Origin: Parietaria judaica | Taxonomy: Eukaryota; Streptophyta; Magnoliopsida; Rosales; Urticaceae | Length of the DNA stretch: 64,000 nucleotides | NCBI GenBank assembly: GCA_954871525.1 | Contig: OX940870.1 | Location: 10,881,501-10,945,500, forward strand | Direction of reading: 5' to 3' | Part shown: positions 1 to 13,559 of the stretch, piece after piece | Numbering within the stretch: position 1 is the stretch's first letter | Layout of the letters: each line of letters begins with the position of its first letter | The notes under the pieces: model-generated | What the model was told of the DNA's origin: nothing | Seen by the model: only the letters and a program-made list of their open reading frames with translations | The model's database searches: none | Position numbers and translations under genes: made by a program

Positions 1-1546
1 GAAAAGTACTTTTATTCTAAAGTAAATTGAGTAATTCCGTATGAAGACAAAGAAAGCGTCTTGATGGGCTTATGATTGAGGGGTCTCCTCGTTATACGAG
101 TTTCATGGCTTTCCGAAAGTGCACATTATCATCATTACAGCCCCATAATATTAATAAGCATATTATTTACACAAAAATAATTAAGTTTTATTATAAAGTT
201 ATAATTTAAATTAAGGTAGGCGTTTCATAATTACTAACACTACCCATTGTTGGTTAATGGAAGTAATTATGAAACCTTTTTCGTATAGAATCTCTTCTTT
301 TGGCGCCGTGGTGGATTTTCTCGCATGATATAAACCAAAAAGTTCCCACTATACCCTTTTTCCCACTTCATGATTATTCATTTATTCTTGTAGTAAGACG
401 ATGATCAAGTAATTTATTTTATTATTGTTTTATTTTTATTATTTTAGAAGAATCGTTGGTCTGAACATTTTTATGTTTCTACTTTGTCGGTACATTCAAT
501 TAATGAACAGCTCGTTTTTGGTTCTGGTGGATCCCATAATTGGAAAAACCAAAGTCAAGTGTTTTTGAGCTGTGTTTTGCAATTGCATGAAACATCGTTG
601 AATTCTACTCATTATTATTGAAACCTCTTTGCTACTTCCTACTTCCTTCTTATCCACTTCTTACTTATGGACCATAAGGGACAAAATGTGAGTTTTTCTT
701 ACATAACAGCCCCCCAAAATCTTTCGTCTTTCTACTTTCCCCCACTTTTGTTATATCTATTGCAATCACCCACATCCCATTCCATCTATATCTAGCCTTT
801 TTTTTTTTTAATACAATGTTCACTCCCAAAATTGTCGAGGCTTTTATGGAATTTCCGGTGAATTTACTTAATTATATATAAATGTGTTTTTTTTTTTCTA
901 TAGAGAGAGACGATTTCGCAAGATGGTTTAATAAAGTGTCTCCTCCCGAAATCGTCGAGCCTTTCTGTTTTTTAGAATGTTGGCTCTGTCTCTAGATATA
1001 TACATGTTGTTGAGAGAGATAGTTATTTTACTTCAAGATAGCATAGCACTGAGCTACATTGATAGATGGTAGAGAATTGTCACTCAAATAGATTATAATA
1101 GACTATATAATAATAAATACGTGTATTTACCAAATCCACAAACGCATCTACGAACACAATGGTAACATATATTTCAAATTAAAATTGAAATAAATATTCA
1201 ATGTTTTGATTTTTTTTTTTAGTAAAATAAACTTGTTTATTACGGTCAAAGTTTCCCATTTTCAATATTTTGCTTGTCATCAATATTGCATCCACTGTAT
1301 CAATTTATTTAATAAAATTTTTGAAGCCAGTATCCAAACTCTCTCTTTCACATCTCTTAAACGTAAGAAAATATCCAATTTTTTTGTTAAGAAAATTAGA
1401 AAAGTGGACGAAAAATTAAAAACAAATAAAACTGCGAATTTTAAAAAAAATTGGCTGGGAAGAATAATCAATATTACTAAAAACTTTAGTCGTTGGAAAA
1501 TGCATATAATTTGTGTCTAAAATGTTTTTGTTTATTATTTAGCTTA
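1..1546. other. Intergenic, no gene recognised
   Basis: AT-rich sequence with poly(T) runs and short frames (for example 1206-1520) that have low-complexity composition and no domain. A CC(A/G)AAAT.GTCGAG phrase occurs twice (about 825 and 945). Confidence 0.5.
222..275. repeat. Perfect 14-bp inverted repeat
   Basis: GTTTCATAATTACT at 222-235 and its exact complement at 262-275 with a 26-nt loop. It could be a small hairpin or a MITE footprint; function unknown. Confidence 0.5.
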
Positions 1547-1555
1547 CTTTTTTTA

Positions 1556-2795
1556 GGGATAATAGCGGCAAAAGTGTCCAAAATTAAGCTAAGTGTGTAA
1601 ATAAGTGGCCAAACTGATTTAATATCGGCATAAGTAGCCAAAGTTTACTAAACCGTGGACAGTACAAATTCCATCCATTTCAAGTCAACACCGTTTGCCA
1701 CGTCATTTCCACAAGTGTTGAGTTTTGGCCACGTCAATTTTGAAAACATTAATATGTGTTATCGGTTTCACATGTAATTTACGATCATAGGTTTTGACAT
1801 AAAACCTCTATATATTTAATTGTTAGGGACCATTAGATTTTTTAAAGGAATTGGTACGAAATACCCATTTACCCACAAGTTTTTTTTATTCAAATTACTC
1901 ATTGTGTGTTTTAAAATGTACTAAAATAGGTATGTTTTAAAAAGTTTGTACAAAATAAAAATTTTGTGAATAATGTTGGCCTAACATTGTTAGTTAGAGC
2001 CGAGATTAAAATCGAGACTTTTTTACATTATTTTATTAAGATTATAAATTTTATGAAATTTTATTGTACCATGTTAGGAAATTTTATTGTATTTAACGAA
2101 ATTTCATAAAATTAATAATCTTAATAAAATAATGTAAAAAGGTCTCGATTTTAGTCTCAGCTCTAACTAAAAATATTAGGCCAACATTATTAACGAATTT
2201 TTTTTGTACAAACTTATTAAAACATACATATTTTAGTACATTTTAATACACACAATGAGTAATTAAAAAAAAAAAAAAAACTTGTGGCTAAATGGGTATT
2301 TCGTACCAATTCCTTTAAAATAATCTAATGGTCCCTAACAATTAAGTATATAGAGGTTTTATGTCAAATCCTATGATCGTAAATTACATGTGAAATCGAT
2401 AACACATTTTAATGTTTTCAAAATTGAGAGTGGTATTCAGCGTTCTAAATTTAAGAAACAGAATCAGTTCTTTCGGAAATCAAGTTTTAGTCGAATCTTA
2501 AGAAAAAGAAAAAACAAAAAAAAAAATCTAGATAAATGCTAAAAAATACTTTGGAACGTAAAAAAAAAAGGGATAATAGCGGCAAAAGTGGCTAAAGTTA
2601 GGCCGCGTGTGCAAATAAGTGGCCAAAGCTCAACACTTGTGGAAATGACGTGGCAAACGGCGTTGACTTAAAATGGATGGAATTTGTACTGTCCACGGTT
2701 TGATAAACTTTAGCTACTTATGCCGATATTAAATCAATTTGGCTACTTATTTGCACACTTAGCCTAACTTTCGCTACTTTTGCCGTTATTATCCC
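1556..2795. mobile_element. MULE-type foldback element with 9-bp TSD
   Basis: Terminal inverted repeat GGGATAATAGCGGCAAAAGT at the left and its complement at the right, flanked by a perfect 9-bp duplication CTTTTTTTA (1547-1555 and 2796-2804). The inverted arms extend almost to the centre near 2080, so the whole 1.24 kb is one large imperfect palindrome. The right arm carries an extra terminal segment. There is no coding sequence; non-autonomous Mutator-like by TSD length and TIR style. Confidence 0.9.
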
Positions 2796-3194
2796 CTTTT
2801 TTTATTTTCCAATAATGCCAATCAGCAGCAAGTTTAGTGCTTAGAAACGGCTGCCTGTTTCCGCTTAAGCATTATAAATTATAATACGATTATTTTATTG
2901 TCTATTACATATTTCTTTAATTAACCAGTATAATACTATTAAATACAAATTAATATCAATACTTAATTTTGCATTGATCTTCAGTGTTACTGACATATGA
3001 CGATCACGTGGAAGCTTAAAGGTTTCCGAAGCTCAGATTTCAAGAGTTTCGTAAAGCCTATCGGCGATAGAAAATTCAAATTTATACATGTATAATTGTA
3101 ACGTTTGAGTAAATATAGATTAATTAATATAAGTTCTGCATAAAGCTAATTTTAAAAAATAAGTAAGTAATAAGCATTATCTTTAGCCCGGCAT

Positions 3195-3480
3195 TATGCT
3201 CAGTGCTGCACATTTCCGTCGCCAACCACGATCGCGACTCGTCGCGGTGGATTCCGGCGCGTCGCGACGCGTTGCGATTCCGAGCTTCCGGTCGCGACGA
3301 GTCGCGACTCCCCCGTTCTCTCTCTCCCTCCCGCTCTCTCTCTCTCTCCGTCTCACACAACACTCTCTCTCTCTCTCGCGACTCGCCGCGACGCCACACA
3401 CCGCGACGCGTCGCGACGCCAAATCTCGCGGTTTTGGCGACCGAGTCGCGACGTGCCGCGGCGTGTGGAATGTGCAGCTC
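3195..3480. mobile_element. GC-rich CGCGAC repeat element, probably a hAT-type MITE
   Basis: About 280 bp packed with GTCGCGAC and CGCGACG motifs around a central CT/GA-rich tract, bordered by imperfect inverted ends (CTGCACATTTCC against GGAATGTGCAG). No clean target duplication was resolved. Overlapping frames here on both strands are by-products of the repeat and not genes. Confidence 0.55.
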
Positions 3481-4200
3481 ATGCTTATCGATTTATATAA
3501 ATATATAGCCAGCTTAAGATAAGAACATATTTAAATTGTAACTGTTGTTATATATACATATGTGTCAGGTTTTCTTGCATGATGCCATGATAAAATACAA
3601 GACTATAATATAATATAATATATATATATAAGTATTAAGTACATTATGCTATGTATATAAATGCATTATAATCTATTTAAATAGTATGTCAAATTAATAT
3701 ATATTAGAAATCTGATCAAGAGAAAATAATATAAAGTTTCTGATATGATGATTTGAATAGTATATAGATATGGTTCAGAAATAGTTGTATTATATGACAA
3801 TAATGCACGCGAAAGCCGAAAAACCTCTCTTTTGTTATCAATTCCATTCCATTGTTGTTATATAGTACGGATTTGCATTTCTCGACTTGCTTTCAGCGTA
3901 CTATTTTTTTAAAAATCGCGGCGTGCCTTCGACATGCGGTATATTCGTAAAAAACTATAATATAGAAATATGATTCTTATTTTCACTGTAATCATATATT
4001 TATATTTTTTGTAAGTTAATAAGTATAATTTTTATTATTACATAAAAACAACTATAACGTATTAATATAATGTCTTATTTATTTATGTCTTAAGGTTATT
4101 AAACAAGTAAGTTTGAATTTAAATAAATAAATAAAATGATCGAAATCTTCAAAATTCTTTCCCGACTTTTCTGTCGATATTTTCTTGGGCGTGCGGCATG

Positions 4201-4486
4201 TAGAGCTACATAATAAATTTCCAACGGCGATGCGATGCGATGCGTCGCGACGCATTTTCTCGGTTCGCGATTTTGCGGCAAAAGTCACGATTCATCGCGA
4301 ACAAGGGAAAAAATCGCGAATATGGTCTCCCTCTCTCTCCCTCCCTCCCTCCCTCCCTCACAGCGCCTTTCTCTCTCTCTCGCGATGGTTCGCGACTCTG
4401 ATTCTCGCGATGGTTCACGAACGTGATTCTCGTGATTTTTGGCGATTTGTTCGCGATTGTTCGCGAACAAGGTTTGTGCAGATCTA
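4201..4486. mobile_element. 286-bp hAT-type MITE with CGCGA motifs
   Basis: Perfect 8-bp TSD GCGGCATG (4193-4200 and 4487-4494). Termini TAGAGCTACATAA and complement of TAGATCTGCACAAA. The interior has repeated TTCGCGA and GCGATG motifs and a CTCC tract, like the 3195-3480 element, so the two are likely one family. Confidence 0.8.
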
Positions 4487-4682
4487 GCGGCATGCCCGTA
4501 AAATTCATGCAGCATTTGCGGGACACGACACACTTTATTTTTTTCAACTTTTCTGTCTAATATTTCTGTGTGCTGCGTACTCATACAATATAGAAAGTGA
4601 AATGGCATTAGCCTCGCGCTTTAGAAATTTGATATATATATATATATATATAATAAATAATAATAATACTATAATTTATAAG

Positions 4683-6008
4683 CAAGGATTTGAATGCCGT
4701 TTTTGCCGAAAAATCGTTTGCCGTTATCGACGGAGTAATCGTTTATCGATAGATTTATCGATGGAAAACCTATAAAAATTATCGTTTGCCGTTATCAAAA
4801 CTTATCGAACTTATCGATGGATTAATCGGTTATCGATGGATTTATCGATGGAAAACCTATAAAAAAAATTAAAATAACAATTATTATTTACAAATTATAA
4901 GTTGTAACTTGTAAGTCAAAATGCTCTCCTTACTTATTTACTATTAGATAAAATATGCTTATTTGATAAATTTTGGAAAGAGTCAAAGTCATATTTTACT
5001 AGTATAAAATATTTTAAATCACCAATTTTTAACTATATAAAATCTTCCCACTTGAAGATGTATCAAAAAAATTGAAGAACTAACTCAATTTAACCAATTT
5101 CCTAAAGACATATACTTTTGCCTTAAAAGTTAGAAAACGTCAAATTACAAAACAAGTTATCCCAACCACGCAATTTATGAATTATATACAATATTATAAA
5201 ATTAAATCACACCAAAAAAGTCGATCAACTAGCTCAATTAACCAATTTTTTGAAACATATGTACTTTTGCCGCAATAATTGAACAATTCGGAAAAACGTC
5301 AAATTGCAAAAAAAATTAAGTCAAACTCATATGTTCCTAATTATATACATTATTAAACAATGAAATTACATCAAAAATATTAAAAATATAGCTCAAGTTC
5401 AACAATTTCCGGAAAATAAATACTTTTACCGCAATTATATAACAATTCGAACAAACACTAAAAGCACCCCAATTCTGCAAAAAAATACTATTATAATTCA
5501 TCCATATTCCTTAATAAACCTAAAAAAATCAAATTCAACAATAACATTTGATTCAAAACCTAAAATGTACAATCAAAGTATCATGAAACTCAAACTTGTA
5601 CTTTCATTCAACCTAATAGCTTTCTATGTAACTGTATGAAATATAGAATAAAATTGTGAAAATTTAACATGATTCATACATATACAACATTTAAACTTCA
5701 AAACATTCAAGATTCACTAAAAAAACCCTAAAAATACCTTTAAATTCTAAAATTAAAAGAAATTGGAACTTTTGCCGCGAAAAAGAAAAAACTATACTGG
5801 GGTTGACTTATCGTTTTTGACCGAAAAGTAACAAGCTTTTCGAAAAAATACACTTGAAAACTTTGCTCGATAAGTGACTTGCTTTTCGAATCGAAAAATC
5901 GCGATAAGTATAAAACGACAACGATTAGAGGAGATAAGTTACCGAGAAGTGGTTTTCAGCGATTAATCGCTCGATTATCGCTCGATTATCGCGAAATTTC
6001 GATCCTTG
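4683..6008. mobile_element. hAT-type non-autonomous element with TTATCG-rich ends
   Basis: Perfect 8-bp TSD TTTATAAG (4675-4682 and 6009-6016) and termini CAAGGAT / ATCCTTG. Both ends carry many TTATCG / CGATAA motifs (about 4700-4850 and 5800-6000), the usual subterminal layout of hAT transposase binding sites. The interior is AT-rich with no transposase. Confidence 0.87.
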
Positions 6009-6799
6009 TTTATAAGACTAATAATGGTGTAAGGAAATCGACAAATATGCGGCCTTGGTTGCCCTTAGTCAAATCGTGAATGAAAATTTAAATTAAAATA
6101 AAAATAAATAAAAGATTATGAACAAAAGATGATTAGACTTCCGAGGAGCAACAATAGTAATTAACCAGTAAAGTTACATAAAATTCCAAAAATACTTTAT
6201 AAGAGCCAAAAACTGTCCCACACAACGCATCAGATTAGTGACGTTTCTTAAATCTTAATTATGCTTTGCATGTGATGCTAAGTGCCTTGTCTTTTGGGTA
6301 TGCTTTGGTCAATTAAGGAAGTATATTAATGGGAATTTGCGTTTTTTGCCCATTAATGGAGATTTTTAATTCTTGAAAATACACCTAGAAGCCGCTCAAC
6401 ACACAAAGTGATTAGATGACGAATTGATTGAATAGCATTTCCAGAATAATAATTTACGTAACTTAATTTAATAAAAAGCTAATAACTAAAGATATCATCC
6501 CATATATATTGTAATCCAACAAGCTGTTACTGTTGTGAAGTGAACGTGCATTTTGTACCATTATAGTTGTTACTTGCTACACCTATCTCGTAGAAAACTA
6601 TACAATACAAAACAATAAGATAACACATTAAATCACAAGATAAAATACTTTAATAGATTATTATTTTTTAAATCCCACCATGCATGCATGGTGGTCCCTA
6701 TTTTGGTGAGACTTATTATTAATTAAAGGTGGGCTCCACTTTCATTTTGAGAGGAATATAAATCTTCGCTTTAACCATGTACTAATTCTGTTGATCTTC

Positions 6800-8165
6800 G
6801 TTTGAAAAAAAGCTTCGAATATCGTTTCAGTTGTTTGGCGTTTTCCTCCAATTTCGTGGCTAAAATGCTATATTGATGGCTCTTCCAGGTAATTTTGAAG
6901 TGACGGGTAATGGAGGTATTTTTAGAACCTATCGCGGGTTTCTCCACGGTTCGTTTGCTTTCCATATTGTATCTGCTTTCACATTTTAATTTGAGTTGAT
7001 GGCCGCCATGTTTGCTATTGAAAAAGCTGCGGAATTCTATTGGGATAATCTATGGCTGAAATGCGACTCCACATATGTTCTCCAACTTTTTCAAAGAAGT
7101 CTAATAGGGTCTCATGAAAGCTAAGGACACAATGGTCTAAATGTCTCTCATTCATAGAGCTTATCAATTACAGAGTTACTCATATATACCGAGAAGGCAA
7201 CAAAGTTGCAGACGCCCTTGCTAGATTTGGCGCTGAGAGTTTTGGTCATCATTGGTGGTAGGGGTGAAACCGGATAGGGTACCCGGTTTTTTCGAGGTAC
7301 CCGGTACCCGAATACGGAATCCGGATATCCGAAAATCGATACCCGGATCCGGTACCCGAGATCCGGGTATCTGTTTTTTGATAACCGAATTTCATACCTG
7401 GTACCCGGTTTTGGAAACCGGATCCGAGTATCCGGATTTTTACTCGGATCTGGTGTTTTTTAATACATATATACATACATATATATATATATATCATCTA
7501 AAAACAAAAACATACATTTATCTTTAAAAAATCATACAAAAATCATCCCGCACATCAAGCATAAAAAAATGTTCAAAATGCATAAAAAAAATAGTCCCGC
7601 GCAAAAAAAAAAAAGAAAAGAAAAAAAAATATAGCATAAAAAAAAACATAGTCTCCGGGGAGAGAAAATGGAAATGGGTTACACGAACCCTAATCAAACC
7701 TTAAGAAATTACCATAAAAATAAAATAAAATAATAAAAGGATAATTAAACCGGGTACCCGTTTTTTTTTAACTTTTAATACCCGGTACCCGATAGGTTTT
7801 GAAACCGGATACGGGTACCCTGATCAGGAATCCGGATTCGGATACGGATTTTAAAGCCGGATACAGATTTGGATCAGGATAATTACTCGGTCTCTGGGTA
7901 TTATTTGCACCCCTAATTTGTGGCCTTCGCATCCGGATTTCACTTCATCAATCGTCAATATTGATATTTCTATAAGAGATAATTTTAGGTTTTGCTAGTT
8001 CTATTTGTATTTACCAATTATATGGTCGAAAGAATTTAGTTTTGCTAGTTGTCATCTCTTTTGGCCTGAGTTACTCGAATATCTTTTATTTATATTATTC
8101 TGAGCCCCGTACGTGTTATGCTTTGTGTTTCGTGGATGCTAACATAGTTGGGCTTCAAGATCACT
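6800..8165 (+). pseudogene. LINE RNase H-domain relic, interrupted by a MITE
   Basis: Frames on the plus strand recall the C-terminal RNase H of plant LINEs: an IDG segment near 6870, then FRTYRGFLHGSFAF, AIEKAAEFYWDNLWLKCDST, and YREGNKVADALARFG up to 7258. The frame resumes after 7916 with WPSHPDFTSSIVNIDIS. Stops and frameshifts are present. The CCGGGTACCCGG element at 7259-7915 splits the Trp-Trp region. Confidence 0.72.
7259..7915. mobile_element. MITE with TAGGGGTG ends and CCGGGTACCCGG arrays
   Basis: Ends TAGGGGTG / CACCCCTA with 8-bp TSD ATTGGTGG and ATTTGTGG (7251-7258, 7916-7923; one mismatch). Both sides carry dense GGTACCCGG and GGATCCGG type palindromes around an AT-rich middle. 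The same family starts at 63576. The TSD length suggests hAT. Confidence 0.8.
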
Positions 8166-11083
8166 TTGCGAGATTACATACCTCCATATTTTATTTTAAA
8201 AAATAGCAACATAAGTATTTAATATTTAATTTTATTAGTATTGTAAATTTTCCTTTTTTTTTACAAGTACAACTTTTAATGTTTGTAATTTTATTTTTCT
8301 TTATAGAATATCCTTTGATTGTTTAGTCCAAAGTCCAGTAAGTACTTGGACACAAGCAAAATTTTGTTAATATGAATTGGAAAAAATGCATATAATTTTG
8401 AAAATAAATATTTAGAAATTTGATCGTTTAAAAAGTATTTATAGTTTATAAAAAATTAAATTATAAATACATCTCGCCTATAAACCCCAAAAGTATATAA
8501 TTCAATATTTATAAAATCTATTAGACAATATATAAAAAAATTAAATATACCATCCTAATACCAATCGTGAAATATTTTTACAGGTAAAGGGGTCTAATCC
8601 ATACCAGTAATTCCTGTGTTTTATTTTATTTGATTTTTTTTCTTCCAGTAGTAAATTTTTTTAAGTATGTGAGAAACATCCAGCAAATGTGAGGGACGAT
8701 GTCTGAGCGACTGATATATAAAATTTGTATTTTAATTTGATTCGGCGTTTGCGATAATTAAAAAGATTGATTATTAGGCACCCACACACAACACAATCAA
8801 ATTGAGAACACTTAATAATATTTTCACATGCAAGCCACTAACAAGTTTTTGAACGAGACAAAGACAAGTGTTGTCTCTCTCTCTCTTGCGTCACAAAATT
8901 ATAGAAAGATACACACGAATGGAATGGAGTTTTTGCAGTGAAATTAACCCGAATAATATCGACGAGTAGTGTGGTTTGAGATCCTTTTGAGTGTGATTGG
9001 ACATCCAGTTTTCATCGTTGAAAACATTGCCCACTTCTCTATGCTCCGATCTTGTCCTTCACTTCCCAACTGAAATTCAATGCTTTCAAAAAGTGTATTA
9101 TATAAAGAAAAACAAGATATTGAAAACAACTAAAAAGATCCGAAAATAAAAATAAAACCTCATACAAAAGAAGCAAGAAACCCCTTAATTCCGAACCTAA
9201 TTTAAAGTTTCCTTAATTTTATAAAACACAACATGCAAACTTTCATTGTAACATATATGTGAGCTTAAACTCCTTGAAAAAGCCAAGAAGCTATTTGGCT
9301 TTGCATCATTCTGTACATATTATCAAAATTCAATTACATAATAATCCAATTAACTAAAATTGGCAAAAAAAAAAAAAAAAACCCTAATTGACTTTTATAA
9401 GATACTTAATATTTTAAAATATATATATCTTTTGGTTTATTTACCTCTGATCTTGAAGGATTGAAATTTGAAAGTATAAGGGTCATTGTAGAGTCTTGGA
9501 TCATGATGTACTTGTCTAGCATCTACGTTGACGATCCATCCTTTTTTTTAATCATACCCTAAAAGCCAAAATAAAAGGTGAGAGGTATTAGTAAAAGTAG
9601 GAGTTCTACGCAGTTCTACCCAAAATATCGTTAAACATAGTTTGTCGACGAGATGCCCGTCAAACTGTAGTTCTTCGCAGCTCGACGTATATGTCTATAA
9701 TTTATATATATTCAAAAAATGAAAAAAAAAAGTTCATTTTTTATTCATGTCACCAATTTATTCGAGGCTATCTATTTTTCCCTTCGCGACTAAAATATAC
9801 TCCTAACTCTTTATTATTTTCTAAGCGAGGTTATCTTTGAAAAAAATACATGATATTACATCCCAAATCTAAAGTTTAATAAATAGAATGCGCCAATTGG
9901 CAAAGTTTATAGGGCATTAGTGACACTAACTCAAAATAATAATATAGATTGTGTTATTTAAGAGAAAAAAGTTATATATATATATATATGTGTATATATA
10001 TATTCCTAAACTAACCCTCAATCTCAATGTCATTCAGAGATACTTTGAGTAACCATGCCACTATTGATGACATCCGCAATGACTCATTTACCACCTGCAA
10101 ATAAACATATAATTTATGCGTTATAGAAAGAATATTGTTTTATGACTTTATCAAAGTAAATTGTTGGCTAACCTTATAAGCAAACGACATGTCGTTTAGA
10201 TCATCCAAGGAGAGATCTGCATTTCTTGGTGATTTTCTTGATAGCTGAAGTTGCTCATCCTGTTAGGATTGTTTAATGAAATTTTAATTTACGTTATAAA
10301 TGTTAATACTAGATTAAATAAAACAAAAAATTACTTTATCTATATATACTATCTGAAATACCTTGAAATACCTTGAGTTTGAGAAGAACATGAGGGTTCT
10401 CATCCAAGTACTTGACCATCCATGTAATTGCACTAGCAGTAGTATCTTGACGTGTCTACAAAATTTTGATAGTTAATAATTCATGCCATAACATGAAAAT
10501 TAGGCATATAGTTAGAAGGGATTAAATTATGAGTTGTTCACATATACACCATAAAAGTTAAGAGTTATTATCGTGTTACCGCTCGTTTAAGAACGGTGTA
10601 TATATCTAGCCTTTTTGTTAGAGAGACAAGGATAGTGGTTCTCCGTAAGAGCCCGTCCGCAATGACCCATTCATTACATATATGGTGTGGAAATTATCGT
10701 TATGTTAAATGTCTCACCCGTCATATAATTGGTGTTGAAATAGCTAAAACGATGTTGATCCATTTAATTAAATTGGGCCATTTGTGGACCGAATTTACAA
10801 TGAAGAAGTCATATTTACTCCTTTTTTTTTTTCTATTGAAGGGCTATAATCATTCTCTAACGAATTAGTCATTGTTTAAATGTTTAACTGAATTGGGCCA
10901 TTTGTGGGTCGAATTTGTAAGGGAGAAGTCATATTTAGTCTGTTTTGTTTTTTTTTTTTTTTTTATAGAAGGGCCATAATCCTATTTCTCTAACGAATTT
11001 GTCATTTTCGCGTGCACAAGCGCGAACGCAAGCGAGCGCGCGCGCGCACACACATATATATATATATGTATATATATATATAA

Positions 11084-13559
11084 ATGGAAATGGAAAGATA
11101 TATCCTTACCAGAAGAATGGATCCTTGAAGGTGCAGCTAGAGCCGAACCAATCAATCCTAGACCAAATACCGAGCTAAGAGAAATTAGACAATATCAAGA
11201 TGGTCGTGTCCAATTGTCTTTCGAAAGACCTTTTCAAGCCCAATATAGCATAGATGATGCCTCAACATCAAGCACAATAGACTTAGGAAGAGTATCTAGA
11301 TTGCCATCAATGATTGGAGAAATGCCATCTAGAGAGTTTCCACAAAATAGATTCCAACCAAGATTTTCAACATCAGATATCCCAAGACCAGTAATTCCAA
11401 ACGCAAGATATTCCACTAAAGTCCCTCAACCTATTTTTAACCCAAACCCTAGACGTACATAACTCTCCCCGCTAACTTCCCCAACCGGATCAGCCATTAC
11501 TGAAAATATTATGAATGAATTAAACAATATTGAAAAACGATTTGAATTAAACAAAGACTATCTTCGACAAGATTTTTACGATAATCATAACTATGAAAAA
11601 AGAGAATGTTTTTTTTTTTTAAATTACTCAGATAAAAAGATACGAATACAAGTTGAATTCTACAATTTTTGCTTAAAACACAAAATACATAATCTATTTT
11701 TTGACCGGTTTGAAATATATGCAATTACCCATTCACAAAAAGTATATATCCCATATATCGCCACCCGATATGGAAAACCTCAAATAATAATAAAATTGAA
11801 TCAACACACCCTCCTCTTAGAGAACTAAAAATTCCTATTCATGACCAAGTCATAAAAGCTGCGGCTTATAAAAATATCAATGAAGATGACTCCGTAAACG
11901 TAAAAAATATTATCTTACAAAACAATTTCACAAATACTCACCTCAATACTATAGGAGACCAACTTTGTAGAATGGAACAAAACATCTCAGTACTGTTAGC
12001 CACATAGAACCTAAGAAAAGTACTAAAACCATCAAGATCCCTATCTTTAAATCATTTGAAATATCATCAAGTTCCCAAAATGAATTTATCAAAGCCATTA
12101 AAAACCAGATTGATAGCGTTGCATCTTCCTCCACAGGAATAGTTATCCCAGATACACCAATTAGAAATAACGGAACCATTCAAGATACCCCCATTAGAAA
12201 CATTAATATCCTTGAAATATGATCAGAAGACGAAGCTTTCGTAGATTCCGAACTACACATTCATAAAATTAAATGGCAAAACCAAGGACATAAATACACT
12301 GCGCCAGACATAGACCTTGAAAATAAACCAAATGTCCTAAACCAAACAAAATTCAATGCTACTTCTATCTACGAATGGAACATAGATGGAATGTCTGAAT
12401 ACAATATAATAAATACTCTCTAACAAATGAATATGTGTGCCAACGCCTATAGAGGCCAACCACACATGAGTGACAAAGCAATTGCTGAACTTTTAATTGC
12501 GGGATTGTTAGGACAATTAAAAGGATGGTGGGATTTCTATCTCACCGAAAACCAACAACGACAAATAATTGACTCCTTAGAAACCGATGAAGAAGGAAAT
12601 CTTATTCTTGATAAGAACCAAAATCCCATACAAAATGCCGTTGCAACGTTAATATTGACAATATCACTTCATTTCATTGGTGATCCCACCATAATGAAGG
12701 ATAAAAATGGTGAACTACTTTCAAACCTAAAATGTAAAAAAGTTAAGTGACTTTAAATGGTATAAAGACACCTTTCTAACAAGAATAATGTTACGAAGTG
12801 ATGCAAATGAGCCATTTTGGAAAGAAAAATTTATGGCTGGACTCCCAAACCTCCTTGGTGAAAAAGTCCGTAACAAAATAAAAGACACTTACAACGTTGA
12901 AAATATTCCTTACTCCAACTTCACTTATGGCGAACTAATATGATTCACAAAAAAGGAAGGACTAAAGATTTGCCAAGATTTAAAGCTTCAAAACCACTTG
13001 AAATGGGAAATGAAAAGAACAAAGAAGGAACTTGGGTCTTTCTGCCAAAAATTTGATATAACTCGGGAATCTTCCAAAAAATGCAATGACTCCGCTGGTT
13101 ATAAAAAGCCCGTATACAATAAATTCAGAAAAACCCATTTTAAAACAAAAAATGAAAAATTATTACAAGAAAACTCCATACAAAAATAAAAAAACTACAA
13201 AGAAAGATTTTTCCAAAATAAAATGTTACAATTGTGGAAAACTTGGAAACACCCAGAGATACTGCAGATTTAATAAAAAACTTAACAACATAGGATTATT
13301 AACTAATGATGTCCTTGATAAAATATCATCCTTCCTCATTGAATCGTCTGATTCTGAATATTCAACATCTTTAGATACTGATGAAGACCCTCTACAATTT
13401 GAAGACGTGACTTCTTCCTCATCATCATCAATACCGGAAAATGAAAAAAAACAAATTAATGTCCTAACTAATGACCAAGAACTTTTTCTTGAAATAATAA
13501 AACATATTAATGACCCTTATTTGCAAAATAAACTTTTATCACAACATAAATATATTTGA
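11084..13559 (+). pseudogene. Endogenous pararetrovirus fragment: movement-protein end, coat-protein region, zinc knuckle
   Basis: Old Caulimoviridae-type sequence (florendovirus or petuvirus-like by resemblance) with no working frame. From 11086 to 11460 it encodes the C-terminal part of a 30K-type movement protein, ended by a TAA. The coat-protein region follows in several frames: 11511-11828 (interrupted near a 10-T run at 11611), about 12060-12420 (with an in-frame TGA), 12427-12750 containing AGLLGQLKGWWDFYL, and 12760-13559. A CCHC-type knuckle near 13231 reads CYNCGKLGNTQRYC, where the zinc-binding His is Asn. The left junction is in an (AT)n run at 11047-11083, next to the position where P450 exon 4 should be. 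No reverse transcriptase was found in the window. Confidence 0.82.

Noticed and set aside
1206..1520. 104-aa frame
   Set aside because: AT-driven composition, no homology recalled, frames open on both strands.
3124..3522. Overlapping Arg/Ser-rich frames as genes
   Set aside because: Products of the CGCGAC and CT repeats; open on both strands in several frames.
9277..9310. Alternative haem exon for P450 copy A
   Set aside because: Only the first 34 bp of exon 9 survive; no second FxxGxRxCxG motif exists in unit A.
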